A stretch of 64,000 nt of DNA from positions 3,038,001 through 3,102,000 of the forward strand of contig NZ_CP061281.1 in the NCBI RefSeq assembly GCF_014621695.1. The letters are read 5' to 3'. Positions 1 through 9,559 of the stretch are shown piece by piece; within the stretch, counting starts at the first letter, position 1; each line of letters begins with the position of its first letter. The notes under the pieces are model-generated. The model saw nothing but the letters and a program-made list of their open reading frames with translations, had not been told where the DNA came from and did not search any database. Both the position numbers and the translations under genes were made by a program. The stretch comes from Streptomyces xanthii. Its GTDB lineage: Bacteria; Actinomycetota; Actinomycetes; Streptomycetales; Streptomycetaceae.

Positions 1-244
<244 letters not shown>

Positions 245-377
245 CTACATCAAGAGATCCGCCCGTCAGGCTATCGCGCCCCAACCCGGGCGGACCTACC
301 GGTTCGTGTGGCTCAGCCCACAGCCGCACCGTAGTGCACTCCTGCGAGTCACGGACCGCAGACCTGTTCACACCGAA

Positions 378-414
378 GCGGCCGCCGGCCCGGATGTGCC
401 GGGCCGGCGGCCGC
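378..414 (-). terminator. Rho-independent-like hairpin after the XRE/DUF2690 gene
   Basis: A perfect 15-bp GC stem (378-392 pairing with 400-414) with a 7-nt loop. It lies about 170 bp downstream of the leftward XRE/DUF2690 gene and before mdh. There is no clear U-run, as is common for Streptomyces terminators. Confidence 0.55.
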
Positions 415-484
415 CGTGGGGGTGCCACTCGAGTGACCGGTCCCGTGGGGGTACTGCGCGCCTTCCCCGAAGGCGCCCCCCCAT

Positions 485-538
485 GCGCATCGCCCGCGCA
501 TCGCCCGCGAACCACTCGCACATCGCCCGCGCATCGCC
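485..538. repeat. 11-bp tandem repeat, five units
   Basis: Five consecutive units of the form GCGCATCGCCC: exact at 485 and 496, degenerate at 507, one mismatch at 518, and again at 529 (cut one base short). The array lies between the stop of the XRE/DUF2690 gene and its probable terminator. No function is evident. Confidence 0.6.
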
Positions 539-582
539 TCGGCGCGCTGGCCCGACCGGGTGACCCGTGGCGGAGCGCGGAG

Positions 583-1629
583 CTACTGCGTGCAGACCGT
601 CTTGCCGGTGGCGAGGGTCGCGCAGGCCTTGGCGTCGGCGGCCGATCCGACGGCCAGCATCGGCGTGTACGCGTCCGTGTCGGCCTTGCCGACCAGGCCC
701 TTCTTCGAGGACTCGGTGCCGGACTGCAGGACCACGCTGTCCCCGGGGGCCGCCCCCTGGACGCGGGCCCAGGCCGCCTTGCACGTCTTGCTGTAGCGGA
801 CCTGGACGACGGTCGTGCCGGACCTGATCTCCGCCCCGTTGGCCGCGAGGTCGCCGCCGCAGCCCATGGCCTCCGGGTCCTTGCCGGTGCAGCTGTCCCC
901 CACGCACTCGACGCCCGCGGGCAGCTTCGGCGCGCTGGTCGTCGGAGTGGGCGTCGGCTCGTCGGCCTGGTCGCCCTTGTCGCCGCCGTTGAACAGCACG
1001 TAGGCGAGGGCGGCGACGAGCGCCACGCCGACGACGCCCGCGAGCACCATCGTGATCCCGCGCCGGCCGCCCCCGCCGCCCTTCCCGTTCCCGTTGCCGT
1101 TGCCGCGGCGGCCCCCACCGCCGGGCGCGGCCGGGGCCGCGGGCTGCGCGGAGGGGCCGAAGCCGTCGCTGCGGGAGCCCATGGCCGGCGAGACGCCCGC
1201 CGGGCCCGCGACGCCGGTGGGCCGGGCCGCGGTGGCGCTGCCGCCCCGGCCGCCGCCCTGGGCCGCACGACCGCCCGGCGCGTCACCCCCGAACTCTCCC
1301 AGGGCCGCGCGGGCCTGGGAGATGCGTATCGCCTCCATGGTCATGTCGTGGCGCATCTCGGAGCGGCTCCAGGCACGCTCGGCGAGCTCCCACATGGTGG
1401 TCAGGTGCATCGGATTGGTGCCCGTGACCTCGGCGAGCGCGACGATCGCGCCCTTCGGCGGGAGCAGCCGCCCGTTCAGATACCGCTCCCACGAGGTCTT
1501 GCTGTAGCCCGTGCGGTCCGACAGCGCGGCGATCCCGAGCCCGCTGCGGTCGACCAGCCGGCGCAATTGGCTGGCGAACTCCTTGACCTGCGGATCGAGT
1601 TCGTCCGGTAGCGCCTTCCAACGAGGCAT
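583..1629 (-). CDS. Membrane-anchored XRE-family protein with extracellular DUF2690 domain
   Basis: 348 aa from the ATG at 1629 (MPRWKALPDELDP). Residues about 15-75 are a lambda-repressor-type helix-turn-helix (SQLRRLVDRSGLGIAALSDR, then YSKTSWERYLNGR). A Gly/Pro/Ala-rich linker leads to one transmembrane helix at about 192-213. The outer C-terminal domain (about 240-348) carries cysteine pairs (CVGDSC, then later CGG, TCKAAW, VCTQ) and matches the DUF2690 pattern I know from Streptomyces. The frame is open upstream to 1902, but only the 1629 start gives a normal HTH N-terminus. The layout is like RodZ or one-component sensors: a cytoplasmic HTH joined to an outer sensor or wall domain. The ligand is unknown. 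Confidence 0.85.
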   Translation of the reverse strand: MPRWKALPDELDPQVKEFASQLRRLVDRSGLGIAALSDRTGYSKTSWERYLNGRLLPPKGAIVALAEVTGTNPMHLTTMWELAERAWSRSEMRHDMTMEAIRISQARAALGEFGGDAPGGRAAQGGGRGGSATAARPTGVAGPAGVSPAMGSRSDGFGPSAQPAAPAAPGGGGRRGNGNGNGKGGGGGRRGITMVLAGVVGVALVAALAYVLFNGGDKGDQADEPTPTPTTSAPKLPAGVECVGDSCTGKDPEAMGCGGDLAANGAEIRSGTTVVQVRYSKTCKAAWARVQGAAPGDSVVLQSGTESSKKGLVGKADTDAYTPMLAVGSAADAKACATLATGKTVCTQ

Positions 1630-1935
1630 TGCCTTCCCCCTATTCCCCCCGTTACGTGCCTGATTCCCCCGCGCCGCGCCAACGCTTCGGCCCCCACTGC
1701 CTACCCATTGGGATGCGGGTAGCCAGGATGTCAGTTCCCCGGCAGGGGGCGCACGGGGGCATCCGACCCCGCCCGCGCCTCGGTGCGCCCCCGCACGCCG
1801 CACCGGGTCCGGGACGTCCGGGACGGTCCCGATTTTCCAGGCTATGTGCGCGATCCGCCCCCGTGCGACAGAATCCCCGAACCTGCCCGGGGATCGCCAC
1901 ACAGGGACGGACTCGCTCCGTTCGTCACCGGCCGG
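1630..1935. other. Intergenic region between XRE/DUF2690 gene and DUF3017 gene
   Basis: 306 bp holding the promoter of the leftward XRE gene and the 3' flank of the folD-DUF3017 operon. A short GGGAC/GTCCC inverted repeat near 1811-1830 could be a weak terminator. Nothing else is recognisable. Confidence 0.5.
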
Positions 1936-2355
1936 TCAGCGCACGGTGAAGTGCAGGGTGTCCTGAAGGAAGGGGATCTTCAGCCACGGATCGGGCTGCG
2001 CCATGAGCGCGAGCAGCACGATGACGGCGCCGAGGATCCCGTAGGTCAGCAGGTCGGTGAAGCGGGAGCGCACGGCGAGCATGCCGACGCTCGGCAGCAC
2101 CCAGCGCAGCACGGCCCCGCCGAGCAGCGCGACGCCGACCAGGATCGTGCCGATCCGGAACAGGTCGAAGGCCGTCAGGAGCAGCCCGAGGCCGGTCACC
2201 GCGAGGACGGCGATCAGCGGCCACTGCCGGGCGGGCGCCGGGGAACCGCCCGGGGCGGCGCGGCCGCCGCCCTCGGGGCGCGCGGTGTCGCGGGTCCACC
2301 GCGGGAAGCGGCGCGTGCCGTGCTTCTCCCCGCCGGTGGTCACGTCAGCCGACAC
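1936..2355 (-). CDS. DUF3017 small membrane protein
   Basis: 139 aa from a GTG at 2355. A polar N-terminus of about 43 residues is followed by three membrane helices (about 45-65, 67-87 and 103-121) and a short tail. The family is found next to folD in actinobacteria. The first 11 bases overlap the end of folD, so the two are translationally coupled. The function is not known and nothing in the sequence suggests a catalytic site. Confidence 0.85.
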   Translation of the reverse strand: MSADVTTGGEKHGTRRFPRWTRDTARPEGGGRAAPGGSPAPARQWPLIAVLAVTGLGLLLTAFDLFRIGTILVGVALLGGAVLRWVLPSVGMLAVRSRFTDLLTYGILGAVIVLLALMAQPDPWLKIPFLQDTLHFTVR

Positions 2356-3208
2356 CGTTCGCGTTCCGCTCCGCGGCCTCGACCACGTTGACGAGGAGCT
2401 GGGCGCGGGTCATGGGGCCGACGCCGCCCGGGTTCGGGGAGATCCAGCCGGCTACCTCGGCGACGCCGGGGTGCACGTCGCCGACGATCTTGCCGCTCTC
2501 GTCGCGGGAGACGCCGACGTCGAGGACGGCCGCGCCGGGCTTGATGTCCTCGGGCTTGATCAGGTGCGGCACACCGGCGGCGGCCACGACGATGTCGGCG
2601 CGGCGCAGGTGGGCGGCGAGGTCACGGGTGCCGGTGTGGCACTGGGTGACCGTCGCGTTCTCCGACTTGCGGGTGAGCAGCAGCGGCATGGGACGGCCGA
2701 TGGTGACACCGCGGCCGACGACGACGACCTCCGCGCCCTTGATCTCCACGCCGTGCTCGCGCAGCAGCGTGATGATGCCGTACGGGGTACAGGGCAGCGG
2801 GGCCGGCTCGTTCAGGACGAGGCGGCCGAGGTTCATCGGGTGCAGGCCGTCGGCGTCCTTGGCCGGGTCCATCAGCTCGAGGATGCGGTTCTCGTCGATG
2901 CCCTTGGGCAGCGGGAGCTGGACGATGTAGCCGGTGCAGGCGGGGTCCTCGTTGAGCTCGCGGACGACGGCCTCGATCTCCTCCTGGGTGGCCGTGGCCG
3001 GCAGCTCGCGCTGGATCGAGGCGAGGCCGACCTGCGCGCAGTCGCGGTGCTTGCCCGCCACGTACTTCTGGCTGCCGGGGTCCTCCCCCACGAGGATCGT
3101 GCCGAGGCCGGGCGTGACGCCCTTCTCCTTCAGCGCCGCCACGCGGGCGGTCAGGTCGGACTTGATCGCGGCTGCGGTGGCCTTGCCATCGAGAATCTGG
3201 GCAGTCAT
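2345..3208 (-). CDS. folD: Bifunctional methylenetetrahydrofolate dehydrogenase / methenyltetrahydrofolate cyclohydrolase
   Basis: 287 aa from the ATG at 3208 ([18 protein letters not shown]). It interconverts 5,10-methylene-THF and 10-formyl-THF with NADP+, supplying one-carbon units to purine synthesis (purN and purH lie nearby). It shows the catalytic Tyr49-x3-Lys53 (YVAGK), VQLPLPKG, a Rossmann segment [12 protein letters not shown] and the C-terminal PGGVGPMT. The usual GRS of the nucleotide site reads GRG here, a conservative variation. Length is normal for FolD. It leads a two-gene operon with the DUF3017 gene, overlapping it by 11 bp. The frame is open further upstream, but that extension has no homology. 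Confidence 0.96.
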   Translation of the reverse strand: MTAQILDGKATAAAIKSDLTARVAALKEKGVTPGLGTILVGEDPGSQKYVAGKHRDCAQVGLASIQRELPATATQEEIEAVVRELNEDPACTGYIVQLPLPKGIDENRILELMDPAKDADGLHPMNLGRLVLNEPAPLPCTPYGIITLLREHGVEIKGAEVVVVGRGVTIGRPMPLLLTRKSENATVTQCHTGTRDLAAHLRRADIVVAAAGVPHLIKPEDIKPGAAVLDVGVSRDESGKIVGDVHPGVAEVAGWISPNPGGVGPMTRAQLLVNVVEAAERNANGVG

Positions 3209-3351
3209 GCGGCCATTGTTCCAGGGCGGCCGCCGTTCACCCAAGTTGCACTTGCACAACGGCCCCGGGAAGCGGCTGGACAGGGGCCCGGTCCGTTGAG
3301 AAGCATGATCGGCACCGCTCTCTCCTTGTCGTCCCCGGAGGAAAACCCGCC

Positions 3352-4017
3352 ATGAGTTTCGGCGACCCGAACAACCCCTACGGCCAGCAGCCGCCCCAGG
3401 GCAACCCGTACGGACAGCAGGCCCCACAGGGCGTGCCGCCGCAGGGTTACGGCCACCCGCAGCAGCCGGGCCAGCCCTACGGCGCCTACCCGCAGCAGCC
3501 GGGCGGCCCGATGGGCCCCGGCGTCCCGCCGCTCGCCTCGATGGGCCGCCGGTTCGGCGCCCGCATGATCGACGGCGTCCTGTTCTTCGTCCTCTACGCG
3601 GTCTTCCTCGCTCCGAAGTTCACCGACCTGATCGACACGGTGACGGCCTGCGACGCGAGCTCCCCCACGTACGACACGTGCGTGAACGACGCGGTCTCGG
3701 ACTTCCAGTCCGGGATCCTGCCGGTCGCCGGTCTGTTCATGGTCCTGGTGCTGGCCTACGAGGTCCTGATGATCGCGTTCGTCGGCGCCACTCTGGGCAA
3801 GCTGGCCGTCGGCATCCGCGTCCTGAAGGCGGACGACGGGCAGAAGCCGGGCATCGGCGGAGCGTTCCTGCGCTGGGTCATCCCGACCGTCGGTTCGTTC
3901 GCCTGCGGCATCGGCCAGCTCCTCGTCTACCTGTCCCCGTTCTGGGACAAGTCCGGCCGCATGCAGGGCTGGCACGACAAGGTCGCGAGCACGGTCGTCG
4001 TCCACGTCAAGGGCTGA
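3352..4017 (+). CDS. RDD family membrane protein
   Basis: 221 aa. The first about 60 residues are Pro/Gln/Gly/Tyr-rich (repeats like NPYGQQ and PQGY), a disordered cytoplasmic tail common in actinobacterial RDD proteins. The RDD domain starts at [13 protein letters not shown], keeping the Arg and Asp landmarks, and has helices at about 73-90, 122-145 and 170-190. [11 protein letters not shown] is the typical central RDD motif. A good ribosome binding site (GGAGG) precedes the ATG. RDD proteins are poorly understood; some act in Na+ or Li+/H+ exchange. It is divergent from folD and ends in a strong hairpin. Confidence 0.88.
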   Translation: MSFGDPNNPYGQQPPQGNPYGQQAPQGVPPQGYGHPQQPGQPYGAYPQQPGGPMGPGVPPLASMGRRFGARMIDGVLFFVLYAVFLAPKFTDLIDTVTACDASSPTYDTCVNDAVSDFQSGILPVAGLFMVLVLAYEVLMIAFVGATLGKLAVGIRVLKADDGQKPGIGGAFLRWVIPTVGSFACGIGQLLVYLSPFWDKSGRMQGWHDKVASTVVVHVKG

Positions 4018-4036
4018 ACCGCCCGAGGCCCACAGG

Positions 4037-4075
4037 TGGCCGCAAACGCCCCTACGTTCGGGGGGTTTGCGGCCA
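4037..4075 (+). terminator. Hairpin terminator of the RDD gene
   Basis: TGGCCGCAAAC at 4037-4047 pairs with GTTTGCGGCCA at 4065-4075, and GCCCC/GGGG pairs extend the stem inward. It begins 20 bp after the RDD stop and ahead of the FHA gene promoter. Confidence 0.75.
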
Positions 4076-4166
4076 TCGGTCTTATCCGGGCCCGCCCTCT
4101 TCCCTACCCTGAGCCGCGAAACCGTCGGAGAAATCCGAGGAAATCGGGGGAAGGTGGGCCACCACC

Positions 4167-4901
4167 ATGCACAGTGTCATCGTCGTGCCCGCGCCGGACA
4201 CGGGGCCGCGGGAGCAGTTCCGGCTGGGGCCGGGCGAGCGTCTGCGCTTCGGGCGCTGCGACCGGAGCAACGACCTGACGTTCGCGCACGAGGGCGTGTC
4301 GCGCGTCGCGGGCGAGATCACCGCCCAGGGCACCTTCTGGGTGCTGAGCAACCTCAGCTCCCGGCAGACCTACGTGGTGGAGAACCCGGAGGGCGCGGGC
4401 GAGCACATCAAGGTCGCCGCGGGCCGGCTCGACGCGCCGGTGCCCTTCGAGTTCTCCCGGGTCGTGCTGCCCGCCGCGGGCGACCTGCTGCCGTTCGAGG
4501 TGTGGGCGCCGCGGCACGACTACGCGCGGGGCGCGGACCGGGCGGGCGAGGGGGCGCCGACCGCGCCCGCGTTCAGCCTGGACCCCGGCAAGCGGTACTT
4601 CGCGGTCCTGGCCGCGCTGTGCGAGCCGCGGCTGCGCGGGCAGCCGCACGCCGCGCTGCCGACCGTCGACCAGATCGCCGAGCGGCTGCGCCCGACCTGG
4701 CCCGCGTCGAGCCGCTCCGCGGTGCAGTGGAACATCGACTACCTCGCGGTGAAGCTGCGCCTGAAGTCCGGCCCCGACACCTGGGACCCCGGCCCGCGCC
4801 TGAACGGCAAGCGGGAGTCCCTCGCCTCCCTCGCCCTCCGCTTCGACCTCGTGCGGGAGGACGACCTGGCGGTGCTGAGCGGCGGCCCGGGGCGCTCGTG
4901 A
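4167..4901 (+). CDS. FHA-domain protein coupled to the transmembrane kinase gene
   Basis: 244 aa. The N-terminal half (about 20-95) is a forkhead-associated phosphothreonine-binding fold: LRFGRCDRSNDLTF carries the Gly-Arg landmark, then VSRVAGEI and NLSSRQTYV. The C-terminal part (about 145-235) looks like a winged-helix dimer domain (LPTVDQIAERLRP, then SAVQWNIDYLAVKLRLK), as seen in actinobacterial FHA proteins. Its stop overlaps the GTG start of the downstream kinase by 4 bp (GTGA), so the two should be made in equal amounts. I infer that the FHA protein is a partner or substrate of that kinase. Confidence 0.88.
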   Translation: MHSVIVVPAPDTGPREQFRLGPGERLRFGRCDRSNDLTFAHEGVSRVAGEITAQGTFWVLSNLSSRQTYVVENPEGAGEHIKVAAGRLDAPVPFEFSRVVLPAAGDLLPFEVWAPRHDYARGADRAGEGAPTAPAFSLDPGKRYFAVLAALCEPRLRGQPHAALPTVDQIAERLRPTWPASSRSAVQWNIDYLAVKLRLKSGPDTWDPGPRLNGKRESLASLALRFDLVREDDLAVLSGGPGRS

Positions 4902-6469
4902 GCGGGTCCGGGGGCGGCTTCGGGCACACGGTGCGGGTGGCGAAGGGGTTCCGGCTGGGCCACTGGGAGGTGCGCGAGCCGCTGGCCTCCGGGGCCTTCG
5001 GCACGGTGTACGCGGCCCGCCGCGCCCGGCCGTCGGACACGCTGCCGCGCACGGCCGCGCTGAAGTTCCTGCCGACCGGCACCCGCACCCCGCGCCAGCT
5101 CACGCACCTGCGAGAACTGGCGGACCGGGAGGTGCAGCTGCTGCGCCGGCTGCGCGACACACCCCGGCTGGTGCGGCTCTACGAGACCCTCACCGTCGAC
5201 GCGCCCGACCAGCCCGGGCTCGACGGCGCCACCGTCCTCGTCCTGGAGCTGGCCGAGGGCTCGCTGGCCGGGCTGCTCGAGCGCGCACCGGCCCCGCCGC
5301 ACGGCCCCGAGCTGCTCGCCCAGGTGTGCCAGGGGCTGGACCAGCTGCACCGGGCGGGCTGGGTGCACGGGGATCTGAAACCGGCCAACGTGCTGCTGCT
5401 CGCCGACGGTTCGGTGCGCCTGGCCGACTTCAACATGGCGGCCGAGCTGGACGGCACGCACGCGTACACGCCGGCCTTCGCGACGCCCGACTACACGCCG
5501 CCGGAGCTCCTGTGGGCGGAGATCGGCGAGCGCGGGCAGCGGATCCGGCCGACGGCGGACATCTGGGCGTTCGGCGTTCTCGCCCATCTGGTGCTCACCG
5601 GCGCGTTCCCGCTGCCCGGCGGCACGCCCGCCGCACGCCGCGACGCGGCGGTGCGCTACGCGCGGGGCGGCGACGAACTGCGGCTCGCCCCCGGCGTCCC
5701 CGACGCCTGGCGCGGCATCGTCACCGACTGCCTGGCCCGCACCCACGCGGAGCGCGCCGCCCTGGACGCGGCGGAGCTGCTGCGCCGGGTGGAGGCTGTC
5801 ACGGGCGTCCGGTCCGCGCGGCGGCCGCGCGGACCGCGCCGGCGCCGGGTCCTGGCCTGGGCTGCGGGTGCGGTCGTGGCGGCCCTCGCGGCGGGCGGGG
5901 CGACCCTCGCGCTGACCGGCGGCGGCCTGCCGGGCGGCGCTCCGGGCGAGGACCGGAAGGCCGCCGCCCGGTACGGCGCGGCCGAGCTGCGCACCGACGC
6001 GGGTGTCCCGGTGCGTTACCGGAAGCTGATCGTGGACGCCGCGCACGGCTGCCACGAGCCGGAGGTCACCCCCGCCCTGATCGCCGCGATCCTGAAGGCG
6101 GAGAGCGGCTTCGACCCGGATCTGTCCGACCCGGCCAAGGACGAGTACGGGATCGCCCGCTGGACCCCGTCCGTCCTCTGGTACTGGATCGACCCGCGCC
6201 GCAGACCCCAGGTGATCAAGGATCTGCGGCCGCCGTTCCCCCCGGACGTGTCGATCCCGGCGGTCGGCCGGTACACCTGCGACATCGCCCGCCAGCTCGC
6301 CCCGACCGGCCGGGTCGAGGGCGAGCGCGGCGTACTCGTCGCGGTCGGCTACCGCACCTCCGCCGGGACGGTGAACAAGGAGGGCGGTGTGCCCGACCGG
6401 GTCCGCCCGTACGCGGACCGGGTCGGGCACTGGCTCAAGGCGTACACACCGCCCGGGGCCGGTCAGTAG
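4898..6469 (+). CDS. Transmembrane Ser/Thr kinase with extracellular lytic-transglycosylase-like domain
   Basis: 523 aa from the GTG at 4898. The kinase domain spans about 18-300: glycine loop LASGAFGTVY (29-38), Lys56 in AALKF, Glu78, HGD (157-159) with Lys161 and Asn164, and PPELLW. The DFG motif reads DFN (177-179) and the HRD Arg is Gly, so activity may be altered. One membrane helix at about 318-341. The outer domain (about 365-515) has an SLT/goose-lysozyme-like pattern: VTPALIAAILKAESGFDPDL with the likely catalytic Glu402, then YGIARWTPS and VAVGYRTSAGTVNK. The fusion suggests sensing or cutting of peptidoglycan linked to phosphorylation. It is coupled by 4 bp to the FHA gene. The kinase call is firm; the SLT call is good but not proven. 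Confidence 0.88.
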   Translation: MSGSGGGFGHTVRVAKGFRLGHWEVREPLASGAFGTVYAARRARPSDTLPRTAALKFLPTGTRTPRQLTHLRELADREVQLLRRLRDTPRLVRLYETLTVDAPDQPGLDGATVLVLELAEGSLAGLLERAPAPPHGPELLAQVCQGLDQLHRAGWVHGDLKPANVLLLADGSVRLADFNMAAELDGTHAYTPAFATPDYTPPELLWAEIGERGQRIRPTADIWAFGVLAHLVLTGAFPLPGGTPAARRDAAVRYARGGDELRLAPGVPDAWRGIVTDCLARTHAERAALDAAELLRRVEAVTGVRSARRPRGPRRRRVLAWAAGAVVAALAAGGATLALTGGGLPGGAPGEDRKAAARYGAAELRTDAGVPVRYRKLIVDAAHGCHEPEVTPALIAAILKAESGFDPDLSDPAKDEYGIARWTPSVLWYWIDPRRRPQVIKDLRPPFPPDVSIPAVGRYTCDIARQLAPTGRVEGERGVLVAVGYRTSAGTVNKEGGVPDRVRPYADRVGHWLKAYTPPGAGQ

Positions 6470-6900
6470 CAGTTGCGGATCTTCCAGACCGGGCCCCAGT
6501 CGTAGCTGGTGGACTGGGCGTCGACCGGCACGTTCTTCAGGACGTTGCCGGACTGGCCGTAGAAGGTGGCGGTCGCCCGGTCGCCGGTCTGGAAGTTGGC
6601 GTAGCCGCCGTTGCCCTTGAAGTAGGACAGCGAGTAGGTGTGGCACTCGTAGAGCTTGAACACCTTGTACTGGCCCTTGTTCGGGTCCCAGGCGCGCACG
6701 CACAGGTTGCCGGTCGGGCAGGTGTAGCCGGGGCCGTCGCTGTAGAAGTACGGCGCGGCCGGCGACACGCTCGGCGAGGCGGCGGCGACCCGCTCGGCGC
6801 GGGCCGGGGACGCGGGCGAGGCGGTGGCGGTGGGCACCAGGCTGACGGCGGCGACACCGGCGGCGGTGGCCGCGGTGCCGAGCAGGAGACGAAGACGCAT
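6463..6900 (-). CDS. Small secreted protein, peptidase inhibitor I36-like
   Basis: 145 aa from the ATG at 6900. It has a Sec signal peptide (MRLRLLLGTAATAAGVAAVS, cleaved about residue 28 after ATA). The mature C-terminal part has four cysteines and the I36 pattern CPTGNLCVRAWD, then YECHTYSLS and ending KIRNCY. The family includes the Streptomyces metalloprotease inhibitor SMPI, but most members are untested. An in-frame upstream ATG at 6945 would put basic residues before the signal and is less likely. The 3' end overlaps the kinase gene tail-to-tail by 7 bp. Confidence 0.78.
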   Translation of the reverse strand: MRLRLLLGTAATAAGVAAVSLVPTATASPASPARAERVAAASPSVSPAAPYFYSDGPGYTCPTGNLCVRAWDPNKGQYKVFKLYECHTYSLSYFKGNGGYANFQTGDRATATFYGQSGNVLKNVPVDAQSTSYDWGPVWKIRNCY

Positions 6901-7014
6901 GAGCTGAACTCCCCGTGGTCGTTCGGGTGTTGCGGTCGAGTTCATCCTGCTCGCGGCGGCGCCCGCTGACAGCCTCGGAGGTCCGAGGGTCCGTCCGGGG
7001 GACGGTGGGCAGAG

Positions 7015-7051
7015 GTGAGGGCCCGCCGGTCGGTGACCGGCGGGCCCTCAC
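7015..7051. terminator. Strong hairpin after purH
   Basis: A perfect 17-bp stem (7015-7031 with 7035-7051) and a 3-nt loop, lying 20 bp downstream of the purH stop. It can act on both strands but mainly serves the purN-purH operon. Confidence 0.85.
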
Positions 7052-7070
7052 CCGTTCACTGCTCCGTGCG

Positions 7071-8645
7071 TCAGTGGAAGAAGTGGCGCGTACCCGTGAA
7101 GTACATCGTCACGCCCGCCTTCTTGGCGGCCTCGACGACCTGCTCGTCACGGATGGAACCGCCGGGCTGCACGATCGCCTTCACGCCGGCGTCGAACAGG
7201 ATCTGCGGGCCGTCCGGGAACGGGAAGAACGCGTCCGAGGCGGCGTACGAGCCGCGCGCCCGCTCCTCGCCGGCCCGCTCGACGGCGAGCTTGCAGGAGT
7301 CGACGCGGTTGACCTGGCCCATGCCGACGCCGACCGAGGCGCCGTCCTTGGCGAGCAGGATCGCGTTGGACTTCACGGCGCGGCAGGCCTTCCACGCGAA
7401 CGCCAGCTCGTCCAGCTCGCCCTGCGAGAGGGCGTCACCCGTCGCGAGCGTCCAGGTGGCCGGGTTGTCGCCGTCGGCCTGGATGCGGTCGGCGACCTGG
7501 AGCAGCGCGCCGCCGTCGATCTGCTTCGTCTCGACGGTCGCGGACGGGCCGTTCGGGGCGCGCAGCACGCGGATGTTCTTCTTCTTGGTGAGGGCCTCGA
7601 GCGCGCCGTCCTCGTAGTCGGGCGCGACGATGACCTCGGTGAAGATGTCGGCGACCTGCTCCGCCATCTCCTTGGTGACCGGGCGGTTCACGGCGATGAC
7701 GCCGCCGTAGGCCGAGACCGGGTCACAGGCGTGGGCCTTGCGGTGGGCCTCCGCCACGTTCGACGCGACGGCGATGCCGCACGGATTGGCGTGCTTGATG
7801 ATCGCGACGCACGGGTCGGTGTGGTCGTACGCGGCACGGCGCGCGGCGTCCGTGTCCGTGAAGTTGTTGTACGACATCTCCTTGCCGTGCAGCTGCTCGG
7901 CCTCGGCCAGGCCGCCCGTGCCGTCGACGTAGAGGGCCGCGCCCTGGTGCGGGTTCTCGCCGTAGCGGAGCACGTTCTTGCGCTCGTACGTGGCGCCCAG
8001 GAAGTCGGGGAAGCCGGAGGAGTCCGCGGCGGCGTAGTCGTCGGCGAACCAGGAGGCGACGGCCACGTCGTACGCGGCGGTGTGCTGGAAGGCCTCGGCG
8101 GCGAGCCGCTTGCGGGTCGTGAGGTCGAAGCCGCCGTCCTTGGCCGCCGCGAGGACGTCCGCGTAACGGGCCGGGCTGGTGACGACCGCGACCGAGGGGT
8201 GGTTCTTGGCGGCGGCGCGGACCATGGAGGGGCCGCCGATGTCGATCTGCTCGACGCACTCGTCGGGGGTGGCGCCGGAGGCGACGGTCTCCCGGAACGG
8301 GTACAGGTTCACGACCACGAGGTCGAACGGCTGCACGCCCAGCTCGTCGAGCTGCTTGCGGTGGTCCTCCAGGCGCAGGTCGGCGAGGATGCCCGCGTGC
8401 ACCTTGGGGTGCAGGGTCTTCACGCGCCCGTCGAGGCACTCGGGGAACCCGGTGAGCTCCTCGACCTTGGTGACCGGAACCCCGGCACCGGCGATCTTCG
8501 CGGCGGTCGAACCGGTGGAGACCAGCTCGACGCCCGCCTCGTGGAGCCCGCGCGCGAGGTCCTCCAGGCCGGTCTTGTCGTAGACGCTGACCAGGGCCCG
8601 GCGCAGGGGCCGCTTGTTGCTTCCGGCGGTGTTTTCCGCGGTCAC
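7071..8645 (-). CDS. purH: Bifunctional AICAR formyltransferase / IMP cyclohydrolase
   Basis: 524 aa from a GTG at 8645. It catalyses the last two steps of IMP synthesis. The N-terminal cyclohydrolase (MGS-like) domain shows [21 protein letters not shown] and [14 protein letters not shown]. The C-terminal AICARFT domain shows [12 protein letters not shown], the catalytic KHANPCG signature, the ending QPGGSIRD and a terminal TGTRHFFH. Normal length. Its start overlaps the purN stop by 4 bp (GTGA), giving a purN-purH operon that depends on formyl-THF made by FolD. Terminated by the hairpin at 7015-7051. Confidence 0.98.
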   Translation of the reverse strand: MTAENTAGSNKRPLRRALVSVYDKTGLEDLARGLHEAGVELVSTGSTAAKIAGAGVPVTKVEELTGFPECLDGRVKTLHPKVHAGILADLRLEDHRKQLDELGVQPFDLVVVNLYPFRETVASGATPDECVEQIDIGGPSMVRAAAKNHPSVAVVTSPARYADVLAAAKDGGFDLTTRKRLAAEAFQHTAAYDVAVASWFADDYAAADSSGFPDFLGATYERKNVLRYGENPHQGAALYVDGTGGLAEAEQLHGKEMSYNNFTDTDAARRAAYDHTDPCVAIIKHANPCGIAVASNVAEAHRKAHACDPVSAYGGVIAVNRPVTKEMAEQVADIFTEVIVAPDYEDGALEALTKKKNIRVLRAPNGPSATVETKQIDGGALLQVADRIQADGDNPATWTLATGDALSQGELDELAFAWKACRAVKSNAILLAKDGASVGVGMGQVNRVDSCKLAVERAGEERARGSYAASDAFFPFPDGPQILFDAGVKAIVQPGGSIRDEQVVEAAKKAGVTMYFTGTRHFFH

Positions 8646-9262
8646 GGGATGACTACCTTTCGTCCCTCGATGGTGAAGCCGTCACGGGCCAGACGCCCCA
8701 CGACCTCCACGAGCAGCGTGCGCTCGACTTCCTTGATGCGCTCGTGCAGAGCGCTCTCGTCGTCCTCGTCCCGGACCTCGACCACGCCCTGGGCGATGAT
8801 CGGGCCGGTGTCGACGCCGTCGTCGACGAAGTGGACGGTGCATCCGGTGACCTTGGCGCCGTACGCGAGGGCGTCGCGCACGCCGTGCGCACCGGGAAAA
8901 CTGGGGAGCAGGGCGGGGTGCGTGTTCACGAACCGGCCGCCGAAGCGGGCGAGGAATTCCTTCCCCACGATCTTCATGAAGCCCGCGGAGACCACGAGGT
9001 CGGGCTCGTACGCGGCGGTCGCCTCGGCGAGGGCGCGGTCCCACTCGTCGCGCGAGGCGTGGTCCTGCACGCGGCAGACGAAGGTCGGCAGACCGGCGCG
9101 CTCGGCGCGCTCCAGGCCGGCGATGCCCGGGCGGTCGGCGCCGACGGCCACGATCTCGGCCCCGTACGCCTCCGCGCCCTGCGCCTCGATGGCGTCGAGC
9201 AGTGCCTGCAGATTCGTGCCTGATCCGGAGACCAGCACGACGAGGCGCTTGGCCTTGGCCAC
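8642..9262 (-). CDS. purN: Phosphoribosylglycinamide formyltransferase (GAR transformylase)
   Basis: 206 aa from the GTG at 9262 ([20 protein letters not shown]). It transfers a formyl group from 10-formyl-THF to GAR, the third step of purine synthesis. The phosphate loop is VSGSGTNLQ. The active-site Asn and His lie in [11 protein letters not shown], and the catalytic Asp in [11 protein letters not shown]. The open frame upstream to 9382 adds unrelated sequence. First gene of purN-purH; the promoter lies in 9263-9559. Confidence 0.97.
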   Translation of the reverse strand: MAKAKRLVVLVSGSGTNLQALLDAIEAQGAEAYGAEIVAVGADRPGIAGLERAERAGLPTFVCRVQDHASRDEWDRALAEATAAYEPDLVVSAGFMKIVGKEFLARFGGRFVNTHPALLPSFPGAHGVRDALAYGAKVTGCTVHFVDDGVDTGPIIAQGVVEVRDEDDESALHERIKEVERTLLVEVVGRLARDGFTIEGRKVVIP

Positions 9263-9559
9263 GACGGGGCCCTTTCTCGGGAACTGAGCGTCTTGCGACT
9301 TTGTACGGTCGTACGAAGGCTTCGGTGTCCCCGATACGGGGAACCCTACGAAGCGGCCGACCGCCAGCAACGATACCGGCACTCCGGACGGCCCCCGCGG
9401 GACGGGGGCCGGGGCGGGAGGTAGCGTCAGCGTTCAGGATGCGCCGGTGAAGACCGGCGCGGGACGGAACGCCGGGCGGTTGTGGGACGTTGACGTGACG
9501 AGCACACCGCCCGACCGACGTTCCACCTCGCCCACGACCTAGGGGAAGACGCACACCTG

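Noticed and set aside
583..1902. Longer N-terminus for the XRE/DUF2690 protein
   Set aside because: The extra 91 codons have no homology and no ribosome binding site; the helix-turn-helix begins cleanly after the ATG at 1629.
4739..7051. 770-codon leftward open frame opposite the kinase gene
   Set aside because: Arg/Pro/Gly-rich translation typical of the antisense shadow of a high-GC gene; the kinase on the other strand is certain.
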